Positions 46,791 through 58,425 of a stretch of 64,000 bases of DNA are shown here, piece after piece. The translations under genes were made by a program, and so were the position numbers. The notes below the pieces were generated by a model. It was not told where the DNA came from. It ran no database searches and was given only the letters and a program-made list of their open reading frames with translations. How positions within the stretch are numbered: the first letter of the stretch is position 1; each line of letters begins with the position of its first letter. This DNA comes from Chiua virens (lineage: Eukaryota; Basidiomycota; Agaricomycetes; Boletales; Boletaceae), in assembly GCA_019787685.1 (NCBI GenBank), contig JAHNUO010000009.1, positions 1,897,658 through 1,961,657 on the forward strand. The letters run 5' to 3'.

Positions 46791-47279
46791 TTGGTCTCTG
46801 GAGCCTAAGTTATGGGCATGAGTCCGGATGTATTTTATTATTATTATTTCTTTGTGAAATTTGAAGGGTTTGGTCCACACCACATGTTGGGTCCCCATGA
46901 TGTGCAGCCCACGTCACATTTCATTGGGAGCAACAGGAAAGTTTTTGCGGGTGGACGGATGATCGCGCCCCACGGTGAAGAACCAAAGTTAGATTAAGGA
47001 AGATATTTTTTGCAGTACACAGGCGGAGGTTTGGCTGACGGATACTAAGTTGCGTCGTCCGCCTAGTAGATTAACGCAGACGTCATAACTCGCCAATCCA
47101 ATGGTGTCAATGTCATCCCGATTTGTCGCACAATGGCCCACTAAAATTCATTGTCCGGTCCCATTCAGTGCCCAAAACGAGCGGTCTCGTAAACCATGGC
47201 AAACAATCGACGGCGTATTTAACGGCCTTCTGCACCCTCGTGCTCCCCGCACGCAAACATCGACCTTCCACACCCGACG
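46791..47279. other. Intergenic and promoter region
   Basis: No exon supported. An ATT microsatellite lies at about 46833-46846. Confidence 0.45.
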
Positions 47280-48881
47280 ATGTCCGATTCTCACCAAAGG
47301 CGCGCGACACCGATTCGAGCTTTTGTTATCCCGTCCGATGGGCGCACAATTGGACCACAGGAGTGGGCATCGAGGGAGCTCCATGCCGTTTGGTACGGAT
47401 TACCAGAGGAGGGCGAGTATCCCCATCCAGCGGGAGGAACGTACAGGAGATGCAAGGTGGAGGTGTTCGATGGGAATCAGGAGTCTTTAGGTTACCTGCC
47501 CCTCCCCGCCCGCTATGCGAGCCACTGGGTTCAACTGTGTTACTCGGTCGTTTATTGGATGACGCAGTGGAAGGCCTGGGGGAGAGAACTTGGGGAACCA
47601 GCGCGCGTTCCTCGACAGCCTGCTGGCTTCGTGACGGCTTGCATGAACAACACCGGTGCCCGGTTCCTGAAATACCTCACCGCTCGTCGGCTCATTATCG
47701 ACGAACTCCTCGAGCATGAGATGTCGAAGGATGGCTCTGATGAGCTGCTCGTTTTCGACGAATTTATCATTCGCGACCGCTTCGACTGGCTCTGGACTGA
47801 ATACAAAGACGTCCCGGACAGGGACCTGAAATACCTTGGGTTGAGCCCAGCTCACGCCGGAAATGAGAGGACCTTCAGTGAGTGGCCTCTTCCCTAATCG
47901 GCCTTCCGTCAGCCAAACGCGACTCTGGCAGGTCACAGGAACCCGAAGCTCCTCGTCCACGAAGAAATGCTAGTTCCACCGATGCTGCCCATGAACACCT
48001 GGATTTGGGGCAAGATCAACCACTTTGACCCCCAAGCTTCATTTGATCAGACGTTCAGAGATTCCCTTCGATTTTACCGCAGCAAACAGCTCAGAAGCTG
48101 GGCAGAAGACATGCCGTATGCTCCCGATGCCCGTGGACTTCCGGACAGGTGGCACGAAAGCCATGAGCCCAGAATCCGGTTTCTGACTGAAGAGGAGGAC
48201 GCACGTTTTGGGCACCCTCGGTGAATATATACCCCCGTATTGCGTGAGTTCGCTGACCCCTACTTGCAGCGCGTCTCCCGCTGTGTACGTCCGAAAAAAA
48301 CAGCCTCGGTCGCTTGATCTGACTGTTTCTTGCAGCGCGAGCGAGCAAGTGCATCCTGCGGGCCCTGCACGGGCCAACCAGTATGACGGACCTTCGTAAG
48401 TTCAACCAGTACGCCGAACATTCTTCTCACTCCCTCCAACTGTTGCTTGCAGCACAAGCAACCAAGTGCGCCCACCGGCTCCCGCACAGGGCGCTCAGCC
48501 CGCTGGGTCTTCGTGAGTCCAACCCGCTCACAGAGAGGTCTTACTGAAAATCCGAGCAGGGGGTCTTTGGGGACATACCAGGGCGTCGTCGACAACGCGC
48601 GCACTCGCGCCATCGTGACCGCTTCCCTCCGGCGCGTCGGGGGAATAAACCTTGCCGAGGCACACACGCAGCTGGCAGCCACGTTGGGGAATCTGTACAA
48701 CGCAGAGCGGTGGGGAACGCTCTTGGACGGCGTACGTTCTGGACCGGGTGAAGAACCCCGCTTCACCATCGATGAAGCGTTCGAGCTTTACAGCGCAGAC
48801 TCCGCAGGGAGAGTCGAAGTGGATGGCCGTGCGAGGAACTTGCGGGAGTATCGTAGCATGAACAAAGCTTTGATCAGTTAG
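47280..48881 (+). CDS. Hypothetical protein with microexon and duplicated 60-nt exons
   Basis: Six exons, 47280-47877, 47932-48220, 48270-48284, 48336-48395, 48453-48512, 48557-48881: 448 residues. All junctions keep phase and have GT-AG ends. Exon 3 is only 15 nt. Exons 4 and 5 are each 60 nt, begin after CTTGCAG|C, and encode related segments (ASEQVHPAGPARANQYDGPS and TSNQVRPPAPAQGAQPAGS), so one is a tandem copy. The N-terminal 200 residues are Trp/Tyr-rich with no motif I recognise. The following region has MNTWIWGKINHFDP. No signal peptide or transmembrane segment is evident. It sits between the inverted repeat and gene C. Confidence 0.7.
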
Positions 48882-49363
48882 ATCCCGCTTCCCGGACTTA
48901 TTCGTCAGTTATCCCGTAGTTTTGTAGGTAAATATTCGCCTTGTCGGAGACAATAATTCGGCATGTTCGGGGCAGTGAACTCAGACCGACTCGACCTACG
49001 AGGTGTCCGGGCAGAACGCCTATTTGTTATGCATTCGCCACGTACACACGCCAGTTTGGATCTATGGTGACGGGGAACATGAAGGGAGAGGGGGAGTCGT
49101 GGACAAGGAACGCGGGCTTCCGGCGGCCATGCTAACCTTGTACCTAAGAAACCTTTTTAGAGCCAAGGTCTGTAAGCCCGGCGTAAAAAGCATCCACAGG
49201 CAGTCTTCAATAGACGTCAGTCCCTACGCAGCCCATTGTTCGCCGGATACGGGGGGAATGCAATAGCCGAACACGTGTTGCGGCTTCAAAAAGCCGACAA
49301 AGGACCGTCGGCTCTCTACACGACGCCCCCTTGGAAACAACCCTCCCCCTGCAGCCGCACAGT
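48882..49363. other. Intergenic, leader of gene C
   Basis: No supported exon. The 200 bp before gene C are moderately GC-rich without a clear TATA motif. Confidence 0.4.
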
Positions 49364-51093
49364 ATGCAAAAAGACAAGGAAAAGGAGAAAATCATGCTTC
49401 GACTCCCGGTTTTCCGTTGTCCTTACGACGGAAACGGTAGTGCGAACGCACAGGCGAGTGGCGACGGTGACACGAGTGGCGACATGGAAATTGATGGCAA
49501 GTATCCTGCTTGAAGGTATTGATCAGTGCGGCTGCTGAGGTGTCCTTTACAGACGCAGGCCCTCACGTCTCAGGTGCTGAGCGGCTGCTCGCGGTGTCCA
49601 AGGAATATTGCTGTTTTTGCGGTGATCTCATGGGAGAAAAGCGACGCGTTTGTATTGATTGCGGTGCGCACTGCTGCGAGCAATCCAGGCCGCATGGTGT
49701 GGGCTGCATTCAGTTCAGGACGGAGCAAACGGATGTTATAGCCCCCTTTCGTTGCCTTCTGTGCGACACGAAGCATTGGCGTGGGCAACAGAATCGTCCG
49801 AAAGCTGGTCCACCTGTGAGTATTTTCCTTGTCGTGCCATTCCGGGCCACCACGGTTGAATGACTGGATGGCACAGTACCGTTTTCTCGGATACGGCGGG
49901 AGGAAGCGCGCGAAGTTGACGTGGCCTCTCGTCCTCGTTAACGTAGCTCTCTCGGCCAGCTTTGAGAGATTTATGGCGGACTCTTTGAGGTTAGATCTTC
50001 AGCACCAATACCTAGCATCACCGAACAATGTGAGTGCCATACCAACAGGGTTGCCGCACCAGGGACTAACGGCGGGGCTGGGGGGTCATGTAGTTGCACA
50101 TCGTTGACATAGCACTGAAACGCAACGGGAAGAGCGCCGCCATCAACAAAATACGGTCAGCGCGGGAGTTCATTGTTCGATCGATGGAGTGCATGGTCCC
50201 CGCGAACACATTCTTGGTGTTCGACACCCATTCCGATGCGCTGACGGGCGGGTTACAATGGGCGGGTGGGTTGACGGCGGTGGAGACGAGCCCGGTCAGT
50301 GACATCCTAGCTGGATTTTGCGGCAAACCTTTCCTGAGCGCAATGAAACGGGCCGCGGAGGCCGCCCGGGGCTTCCAACCTCCCGTTAACCCGGGCTGGT
50401 ATAAAGACTCACCCTTTTACCGTGGCGGGTGGAGGGGACTTTTGTTGGCGACCTGTGCACCCGCGGTGCGACTCGAGGAAGGGTTCGACGATCTCAAAGG
50501 ATTAGTCAAGCGGTGAGTGCTCCTCCATGCAACATTCTGTATGACGGCGACGACTGAGTCGCGAGTTCACTCGCAGGGATGAATTCGACTTCATATTGTC
50601 ATTCGGAGGGTCAGCGACGATATCTAACTACGCCAAAGGAGCGATTTCACAAACGATCGAGGGAATTGGGGTAGACAACACTGGAGACGTCTGGGAAACC
50701 ATCTCACGCGCGGTAGGAATGGACCTCAGACTGTTGCAGATGAACACCGTGGTTCTCATTTACAGGGAGCGGGGCGGGGAGGTGAAGTCTCGGGAAATCG
50801 GTTTGCACCATCCTCCACTCCGAGCCTGGGGGATGGAATTCAACGCGTGCGGGCGAGACGGATGCAGGCCGACCGCGTATGACTTCGACCTGAGGGACAA
50901 CGATGGCAGGGTCCGTGTCACCTGCAGGCTCTGTCATTGGCAATCGGCTCCGTTGAGAACTGCTGATCTCAAAGGGCTGGTCCACAGGCTGAGCAGCACC
51001 ATGCCCGACGTCTTTTGGCATGAGTATCCGGCGTCCATGGAACTCCTGGACTCATTCGTGCGCGTGACGAAAATGAAGGCAGAGAAGAGGTAG
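49364..51093 (+). CDS. Gene C: zinc-finger/dyad family protein, dyad intact
   Basis: Five exons, 49364-49496, 49553-49815, 49877-50029, 50094-50512, 50577-51093: 494 residues. Exons 2 and 3 have exactly the lengths of those in genes A and B (263 and 153 nt), although the proteins are well diverged. Finger CCFCGDLMGE...CIDCGAHCCE...FRCLLC, exon 3 FLGYGGRKRAKLTWPLVL, VFDTHSDALTG with His229, GWRGLLLATCAPAVR with Cys304, FDFILSFGGSA, RAWGMEFNACGRDGC and CRLCHWQS. Intron 1 needs a GC-AG splice (G|GCAAGT...TTTACAG) to keep phase. The start is the first in-frame ATG, giving MQKDKEKEKIMLRLPV, like the basic tail of A and B. Confidence 0.82.
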
Positions 51094-51748
51094 AACAAAT
51101 CACGCGCTAGGATCACGCTCCCACTTGTTTCGCTCCCGATCAGGTCACATTCTCGTCTTTGCCTTTATCTTTGTCCGCTCCTCTTTCCTTTCAGTCATCA
51201 CCGACATATTTCTTCTTTCAGCTTCGCTACGTCATAGTTCACATTCCCTTTCACCCAGTATTGGTCCTGAGTCGCCCTCCTTAGCACATATATTTCTCTG
51301 TATGCTCTCTGTCGGCATCGAATGCTAGTCCTGCTTTTCCCCTCTCATCCGTGATCGGAACGAAAGAACAGAACGAACAACGTCGACCGATTCCTTTGCT
51401 CTTTCCTGATCCTCATCTTTCACACCCTCTATTTTAGGCTGATCGCTTCGGAACTCCCGCGTGTCTTTCGCCCTCAACAACTAACTTACCCCTACACTAG
51501 ACAACAGCGCGGGTTGCCGCATAACGTCGGCGTGCACTGCAGTCTGGAACGAACGCTCGATCCATTGTGAAGATGGTACCTGACAACCTAGCCACAACAC
51601 CCACCATTGTACTGGTATTCTATTGTTTACTAGAAGTCGAGATGTACTATTGTTTACCGCATTCAGAAGGGTGACCAACTGACACGTGACTGCCCACCGC
51701 GATTATATATTCCAATGTGCGTCCCCTCAAACCGTCACTAAGTACAGC
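51094..51748. other. Intergenic, leader of gene D
   Basis: Pyrimidine-rich spacer. A TATATATT stretch at about 51704-51712 lies 40 bp before the start of gene D and could be a TATA-like element. No exon seen. Confidence 0.45.
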
Positions 51749-53479
51749 ATGCCCCCGAAGAAAGGATCCACAGTCCGTGGCAGACAGATTTGCCTCGCTG
51801 CCGTACGCTCAGGGTTGAGCAAAGCAGTGTCCTCAGGGACCATCCGAAACCCTGCTGACGACGTCCAGGCTATGGATGTGGACGAATGCGAACTCGAAGG
51901 TACGTGTCCTGACCGATGAGCTTGGCTTCGACGAGTAAACCAGGACCGCCAGAAAATAAGCCAGGGATCGCGACGACAGACCCGCTGGAGCCAGAGTCTG
52001 GGTACTGCAACTATTGTGGTTGCAGGGCCGAGACCTTGCGTAGATGCAGTGGCTGCAGAGCCATCGTCTGTGAACAATCAGCAAGAGACGCGCCGGGATG
52101 CATCCACTTCATGTCAGGCGCGGTGGCGGATTTCCTTTGTCCCTACTGCGCCCGAATGACCCTACGGAAAGAGGTGAAGGATTTCGTTTCCAGGTACTAT
52201 GATTTCCTTTGACGCTTACGTTTGACAGTACGGATTTTGGGGCTACGGCGGTCGTAAACACGCGACGATGACCTGGCCCCTCGTCTTCGTCGACATCAAG
52301 CCACTCGGGTGTGGGGTGGACCCGCATTTGCGAAAATCCGTGGAGCTGGACTTGGTGAGCGAGTACGCCGCCCAGCCAGGGAACGTACGTCATCAGATCT
52401 GGTCTTGATGGCGACATCTGATGGAGTGAGTCGGTCCAATAGCTGGTTGTCGCTGACGTGGGGATGAAAGTCGGGGGCAGCGAGGCGGCGACCTCGGCCT
52501 TGCGCCCCGTGGTCAAATTTCTTCGCCAGTCAACGAGCTGCGGCTGGCCCGCCAACGTCCTCGTCGTTCTTCAGAGTCGGTCCAACCCCGTCACCGGCGT
52601 CATCCTGTACGGCGTTGAAAACGAAACGCCAGCTTTCACCACGTTTCCAGGTATTTTTGAGACCTTCCTCGGTCGGGAGATGAAGGTAGCCATGTCAGAG
52701 GCGAACCAGAACGCGATTTCCAAGACGTCGGACGCCGTAAAGGCAGTCGAGGACGGCTGGTTCCAGCTCCGGGCTTCCTCACGCGGAGGATGGCGTGGGG
52801 CAATTCTCCTCACCGGCGGACCTACCATCCGCGTTGCTGCCCGGAAAGACGAAGCGATCGCATTGGTAGAAGAGTGAGTGGCCTCCCGCCAGTTCGCGCC
52901 GCGACGTATGCTGATTCGATCGTTTGACATCCAAGCGGGCTGTTCGACTTCGTCGTCGCGTTCGCGTCGCACACCGTCGTTCCCTCCCATGCCCGAGCGT
53001 TTGTTTCGAGCATGGTTCGTGCCGTGGCGATTGACAACGCCGCCGAGGCGAAGGATCCCACACCCCCGTCCATCTGGGCCGCCTTTATCAAGGCGGTCAA
53101 ATCCTGCCCCGTGGTCCTCGAATCGTCCTCGCTCGTCCTCATCTTCAAGGAGCGCGGAGTTGCGGCCGACCAACGGGCTGAATCTAGGCAGGTCGCATTG
53201 CATAATCCCCCTTTCAATGCGTGGGGAGTGCAATTCAGGTCTTGCGGGAGGGGCTGCGACGTCGTCCCGTCCGACATCACCTTTCGTCGGGACAAAGGGG
53301 CTGTGCGCTGTCAATGCGCAGTCTGCGGCTGGAAATCTTGTCGCGTGAAGCAAGAGGACGTGGCCGACTTGGTGGCCAGCCTGTCCCCGGATCTTCCGTC
53401 AGTATTCTGGCATGCGTACCCGCCCTCCCCTCACCTCCTCGACGTGTTCGGACGATTCACCAAGGGGCACCGAGAATGA
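51749..53479 (+). CDS. Gene D: zinc-finger/dyad family protein, both dyad residues lost
   Basis: Five exons, 51749-51899, 51944-52173, 52229-52384, 52443-52873, 52936-53479: 503 residues. Finger YCNYCGCRAE...CSGCRAIVCE...FLCPYC, exon 3 YGFWGYGGRKHATMTWPLVF, then VVLQSRSNPVTG, where Arg225 replaces the His, and GWRGAILLTGGPTIR, where Gly304 replaces the Cys. The C-terminal half is preserved (FDFVVAFAS, NAWGVQFRSCGRGC, CAVCGWKS). Loss of both residues together fits a pair that work together. Intron 1 is short (44 bp) and the exon 2 donor (GAG|GTGAAG) is the least certain. The stop codon lies in a GAGAAT microsatellite. Confidence 0.78.
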
Positions 53480-54978
53480 GAATGAGAATGAGAATGAGAA
53501 TGAGGGGTTTTATTGATACGTAAACGTCCACATACGCGTAGTTGTAGCCGCCCCTAGTAGCCGTCGAAATACGTCATCATTATAATTTCGCGAACACCTA
53601 CATGCGGGCACTGGCAGATCTGCTTTGCCTGGATTCACCCAGTTCGATATCGAGTCTAAGGCACGTCTGCGAAAAAGATTGTCTACATAGCTCAGAGCGG
53701 TCTGACGCTCTTATCGCCAGACAGCAAATACGATAAGTCAAGTGTACTGCTACATGGGATGTGTTCATCCAGTCCGACGCAGGGCCACGGTGCAATCTAC
53801 CTTTGTTGTGATATAGCTTCAGAGTCCGTGTGCGCATTTGATACTTATCTGCGGGACGTGAGGTGCGGTGAGGTGCAACGCGAAACTTGAATATGTTACT
53901 TCAATAACTTGAAGATCGACGTTGACCGGACACAGTCAGTTAGCAGAATCGAGAAGTAAGAGGATCCTAGGCTCCGTTACCGTCAAAGGTGTAAATTTTG
54001 CCGATGAGCCCGACATAAGAGCCCAACGACCAGCGATGACTCGCCACGTCGAGCGCCCGTCAGGCACAGCGACGAAACCACAGCATTGGATGGCAAGGAT
54101 GCGTCTAGGTCAACAGACGCAGCCATATCCAACCGTGTGCCCAGTATGTCGCTTGAGGGGGGGCGACACGGTCATGACACGGCCGGCAACACTAGAGAAG
54201 CCGCCAGTCGATACTACGGCACACCGCGAGGCGACGCGAGCGCACGCACAGCGGTGAAAGGCCCATGCACTTCCCCGAAGTTCTGAACGAGGATGGTGGA
54301 CGAGTGCGCACGCCCACGAGCGGTACCCTCCAAAGCGAGCTGGAGGCGACGGGAGAGGCCAAAGGATGGCTGACGCGACGAGCCAGAATGCGGCCGCTAG
54401 CTGGATAGCAATGTCAGTTTAGATGGAACAAAGACAAGACCGGATCGAACGTACCAGCACCATCCGCACCATCTGCCGACCGTTCCAAACGATCCCTGCA
54501 CCATCCAGACCCGGTGACCGCGTCGCCAAGGATGCATCAGAACGACCACTTGGTGCACCATCGCACTCGAGTTTAACGGTTGCATTCGCGGGCCACTTCG
54601 TTCTCGCCGACTGTCACCTCGTGGGCGAGTCGTCGACTCGTCGTGGAGTTTCTGGGCCTTCATCGCACCACAATCGGCCCGCACATTCCCTCCGCTTGCG
54701 AGCCTTGTATTCATTGATACACATGGGCGGCCAGCGTTTCGACCCCAACCTCACCCTTAACCTCGCAGTTTACGTTGATCGCGAGTAAAACAAAAGCTGT
54801 CTAAGTAATCTAACAGGGTAGCTTACTGCCAGGCGCGTCTGTTCGAGTGAGTAACCACGCAGTCTGGTCTCGCTTAACGGTGACAATAACCCACTGTCAC
54901 AATAAAATAAATTACACCCGCCGTCACAACAACACCTACCACGTGTCCGCAGCCTACTTCACTTCAACCACTGGTACC
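53480..54978. other. Intergenic, no gene supported
   Basis: Begins with the end of a GAGAAT repeat (53470-53503). Frames at 53922-54257 and 54423-54788 lack motifs, good starts or splice context and are not called. The last 130 bp before the F-box gene (CACAATAAAATAAATTACACC) are AT-rich and probably promoter. Confidence 0.45.
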
Positions 54979-56385
54979 ATGCAGCGACTACCGGTAGAAT
55001 TGCACGGTCGCATCTTCACCCAATGCCTGCCTTGTGACCGGTACGTCCCTCCGACGAACAGCCAGGCCCCGCTGCTTCTGGTGCAAATCTGCCGCCAATG
55101 GAGGAGTGTGGCACACCAAACGCCTCAACTATGGTGTTCTTTGGACGCGACCGTAGGGGATGGTGCCGAAGAAGTAGCAGCCATCATGTGCAAGGGCCGC
55201 GTCGATCTCTACAGCGTCTGGTTGTCAAGGTCGGGAAGCCTCCCACTCTCACTCGCGGTCTCGTTTTCAGAAGACTATCCCTCGCTGGGTGACAGCTGGC
55301 TGCGGGTGGTTCGTTCCTACAGCGAACGCGTGAATCAACTCCGGGTTGTAGACGAAATTGGAGTAGACATCAGCCTTCTCGCCAAGGCCGCCAACCTAAA
55401 ACACCTCTCCATCGAAGGGCGGTCAGAGGAATGCAAGCATAGTCTTGCGCAACACCGTCCTTTTCTCCAAACCCTCGCCCTTGACGTGCACCACGCCTTA
55501 CCGACCGCGTTCCTTGGCGGTGAATGGGTCGGACTCACCCGCCTGGCTGTGAGGCTTCCAGACGACGCGGGCTACGAATTCCGCCGATTTTTAGGTTTGC
55601 TCGACCGCTGCCCCAACCTGAAGGCCTTGACATTTGGCCCCATTACCTCCGAGGATCTTCGTCAACCTCCATGCTCACACCCGAGTCTTCGGAACCTCAC
55701 TGTCACCATTGACAGTGGTGTTGCGAATGAGGATCCCCATCCCGCGCTCACCTTGCCCGGAATACTCGTTCTCCGAGTGCAACATATGGTCAAAGGTGAC
55801 TTGGAGGAAGAACTTTGGTCAGATGGAGGGTTGGAAGATATCGAGATCCTTGACGCGGAAGAATCAATGGAAGAGCAACTCACCTTTCCCCCGGGACCGC
55901 CTCGCCGGACATGCAGCATGCGTGTGGAAGATAGCGATCAAACATTCCACCTGTTCGACCCTTGTTGGTGGAACATAACCCACCTACATCTAGAGGTGCG
56001 TGGCAGCACAGGCGTCTTCGGCACAGCCATCAAGCTGTGTCCAAATCTCGAAGTTCTCGCCCTCAGCGGCCGTCATTGCACCCCCCGCTGCACATATCTC
56101 CCCGAACCGCTCATCCATGCGAAACTCAGCCGTATATCCATTGCCGTATGGGCCGAGTTGGGAGACTTCTTGCTCCAGGCGACGCTGCCTGGCTTACGTG
56201 AACTCAGTATCACCGCCGTTTCGTACGGGCAGCCCGAGCATATTCGTGATTTTTTGGTTCGTTCCGGTTGCCCTCTGGAACTGCTTAGGGTCCAGGCTAA
56301 GAGATCAAGGTCGTGGACCGAAGAAGAGGTGGGGGAACTTAGGGGACTGGTGCCTACGCTGGCCGAACTGACTTTAAATACGTAG
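54979..56385 (+). CDS. F-box protein, agaricomycete type with leucine-rich C-terminal region
   Basis: A single-exon frame of 468 residues. The N-terminus MQRLPVELHGRIFTQCLP, followed by LLLVQICRQWRSVAHQTPQLW, is the F-box layout common in agaricomycetes (LPxE...VCxxWRxxAxxTPxLW). F-box proteins bind Skp1 and recruit targets to SCF ubiquitin ligases. The rest has degenerate leucine-rich repeats spaced about 25 residues apart (LKHLSIEG, LKALTFG, LRNLTVTI, LEVLALSG, LRELSITA). The frame stays open 130 bases upstream of the Met, but that part is low-complexity and lacks ATG. Large F-box families are usual in this group; the target is unknown. Confidence 0.85.
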   Translation: MQRLPVELHGRIFTQCLPCDRYVPPTNSQAPLLLVQICRQWRSVAHQTPQLWCSLDATVGDGAEEVAAIMCKGRVDLYSVWLSRSGSLPLSLAVSFSEDYPSLGDSWLRVVRSYSERVNQLRVVDEIGVDISLLAKAANLKHLSIEGRSEECKHSLAQHRPFLQTLALDVHHALPTAFLGGEWVGLTRLAVRLPDDAGYEFRRFLGLLDRCPNLKALTFGPITSEDLRQPPCSHPSLRNLTVTIDSGVANEDPHPALTLPGILVLRVQHMVKGDLEEELWSDGGLEDIEILDAEESMEEQLTFPPGPPRRTCSMRVEDSDQTFHLFDPCWWNITHLHLEVRGSTGVFGTAIKLCPNLEVLALSGRHCTPRCTYLPEPLIHAKLSRISIAVWAELGDFLLQATLPGLRELSITAVSYGQPEHIRDFLVRSGCPLELLRVQAKRSRSWTEEEVGELRGLVPTLAELTLNT

Positions 56386-56888
56386 TAACGTTTTTCTTTT
56401 TCTTATCTGCCTCGCTTCCAAAATGTCACGTATGGGAGTATACCGTTTATTGATCAGAATCCTCGCTCTTTCCTTCATCCTGAAAGCATTGCTTGTCGTG
56501 TATTTACTCGTCCCTAGAATTACGACGGTCAAAGTATATCGTATGTATGGCGGTCAGAGACTCAGAGTGCATTTAGGAGGCGACGCGCACAATTGAGAGG
56601 CCGGCGCGTATGAAGAGGACGGCGCGCACATTAAAACTTAGAATGAAATTGTAAGCACCATCCAAAACTTCCAGGACTGCTCAGGTCACACTGGCTCGTG
56701 ACAGATACGTGAGTTTGTAAAATGTTGGTTACCCTCCCACATGATCCATAGGTTATGTGGGTGCAGTTGTCGAACCATAACCAGTATTACGTTATGCCGG
56801 AGTACAAACTATTACTATTACTGAACCATAGGAACTCGAAGTCTCGAATCACCCATTGTTGATCTCTTCGAAGGCAGGCAACCAGCAA
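56386..56888. other. Intergenic, no gene seen
   Basis: AT-balanced spacer with GGAGGCGACGCGCACA and GAGGACGGCGCGCACA direct repeats near 56576-56630. No exon supported. Confidence 0.45.
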
Positions 56889-58425
56889 ATGGATCAGGAT
56901 AGCAACACAAGACCCGTCTTGGCGACGATCCACACTTCGTATCCACTCGAAGCGAACCTGCACACAGTCGTTGAAGACTTTGACGAAATGGACGAGACGG
57001 TGGTGGAAGGTGGCGTTCACCAGCCTGTCTGGGAAGGCGTTTGTCAGGACAGCTCCGTGGATGAGGTAAAACCTACCCAGGCTGCCCCTCTACCGGGATC
57101 TAGGGGAAAGGGGAAGAGGTGCCAGAGAAGGGCGAAAAGGAAGAAGTTGTTGGACCAGGCAAATGGAGGGGTGTCGAAGATGACGGCGAAGGGCGGGGCG
57201 CAGAAGCACATCTCGGGGATGATCGAGGCCCGGTCGTTGACGCTCAAGAACGCAGCCGGGGAGGACCTTAAAGCTGCGGAGGGGGGTTGGATGGGCAGCA
57301 GGACGAGAACGCCCAACGAGGAAGAAAGCAGCCTGGAGGACGTACTGAAGGGCGGTCTGGAACTCGTGGAATGGAATGGGATGTGAGTTCGTCGATTTGA
57401 AAAAACAGAGAGTTGGAAGGACTGAATGACTATGGTAAGCGCGCCTCATGCAGTTCTGGATGCCACGGGACGTGTCGTTGCGGTTCTTGCGGGACGGCCG
57501 AGGGGGACGTTCGATGAGGTGATCCTTCAAGCAACAGCGTTATTTGAGCACCACAGCATGACGCTCTCGGGGGTCAACCAGACAACGGGGAGACTACCTA
57601 ACGGTAAGAAACACGGGAGGGGTCGGTTTCATGCGATCATCACAGGTGTCTCGTATGGTGGGGGACAGCGGGTATGTTTTTCAGGGACTGCAGGTTGTGG
57701 ATTGGGATTAATGGTGTGCTTGTTGATAGTTCCCGATGAACACGGCGGTGCCTGAATTGTACAAAAATGCAGCTCGGGAACTGAAGGAAAGCAAGGCGAT
57801 GTTCAGATTGGCGGGTTTTCAAAACCGTAAGTGTGTGAGCTTGGACTTTGGATTAGACACGGACACGAAGTTCGTCGCAGAGGCGTTTAGGACATTTTTC
57901 CCGAAGATATACGGATACTACGAGGACGAGTTGGGGAAGCTGTACAAAGACGACGGGAAGCTGGAACGTCCGTATGAAAGTTCAATAATGCCTGCAGCGG
58001 CATACAACGTTGGGCCGGCGACGGTGTGTCGGCCGCATCGTGATTCGGCGAATCTGTCGTTTGGTATATGCGCGATCACTGCGCTAGGGTCGTTCAATGC
58101 AAAACGTGGGGGGCATCTTATCCTGAGGGAAATGGGACTTGTGATCGAGTTTCCACCAGGGGCTACGATGCTGATTCCTTCAGCTGTTGTGACGCACTAC
58201 AATACGAAGATCGAAGAGGGGGAAAGACGGCATTCGTTTACTCAGTATGCTGCAGGATCACTTTTCTGCTACATCGAGAATGGGATGAGGTCGGAGCAGG
58301 AGTTTGGGCAAGACTTGAAGGTGTCAGTTGGAGAAAAGGAGCGGCATTGGGAGGGAAGGCGTAAGCGTTGGAAGGAGGGCTTGGGTTTGTTTCCTAAGAT
58401 TTATGAAGACGAATATGCGAGGTGA
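56889..58425 (+). CDS. TET/JBP-like 2-oxoglutarate Fe(II) dioxygenase
   Basis: Three exons, 56889-57382, 57440-57671, 57730-58425: 473 residues. Residues 1-164 are a charged leader with a KGKRCQRRAKRKK nuclear-localisation-like run. VVAVLAGRP (about 175) and GVSYGGGQR precede the double-stranded beta-helix. Metal ligands: CRPHRDSANLSFG (His345, Asp347) and VVTHYNTKI (His398); RRHSFTQYAAG supplies the 2-oxoglutarate Arg (408 or 409). GGHLILREMGLVIEFPPG is the typical core. This matches the fungal TET/JBP-type family expanded in agaricomycetes, some members of which oxidise methylated DNA bases and which often travel with KDZ transposons; no KDZ transposase is seen here. All catalytic residues are present, so the gene looks intact. 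Confidence 0.85.

Noticed and set aside
53922..54788. Two + strand frames of 111 and 121 residues
   Set aside because: No recognisable motif or paralogue, and weak start context; probably chance frames in GC-rich DNA.
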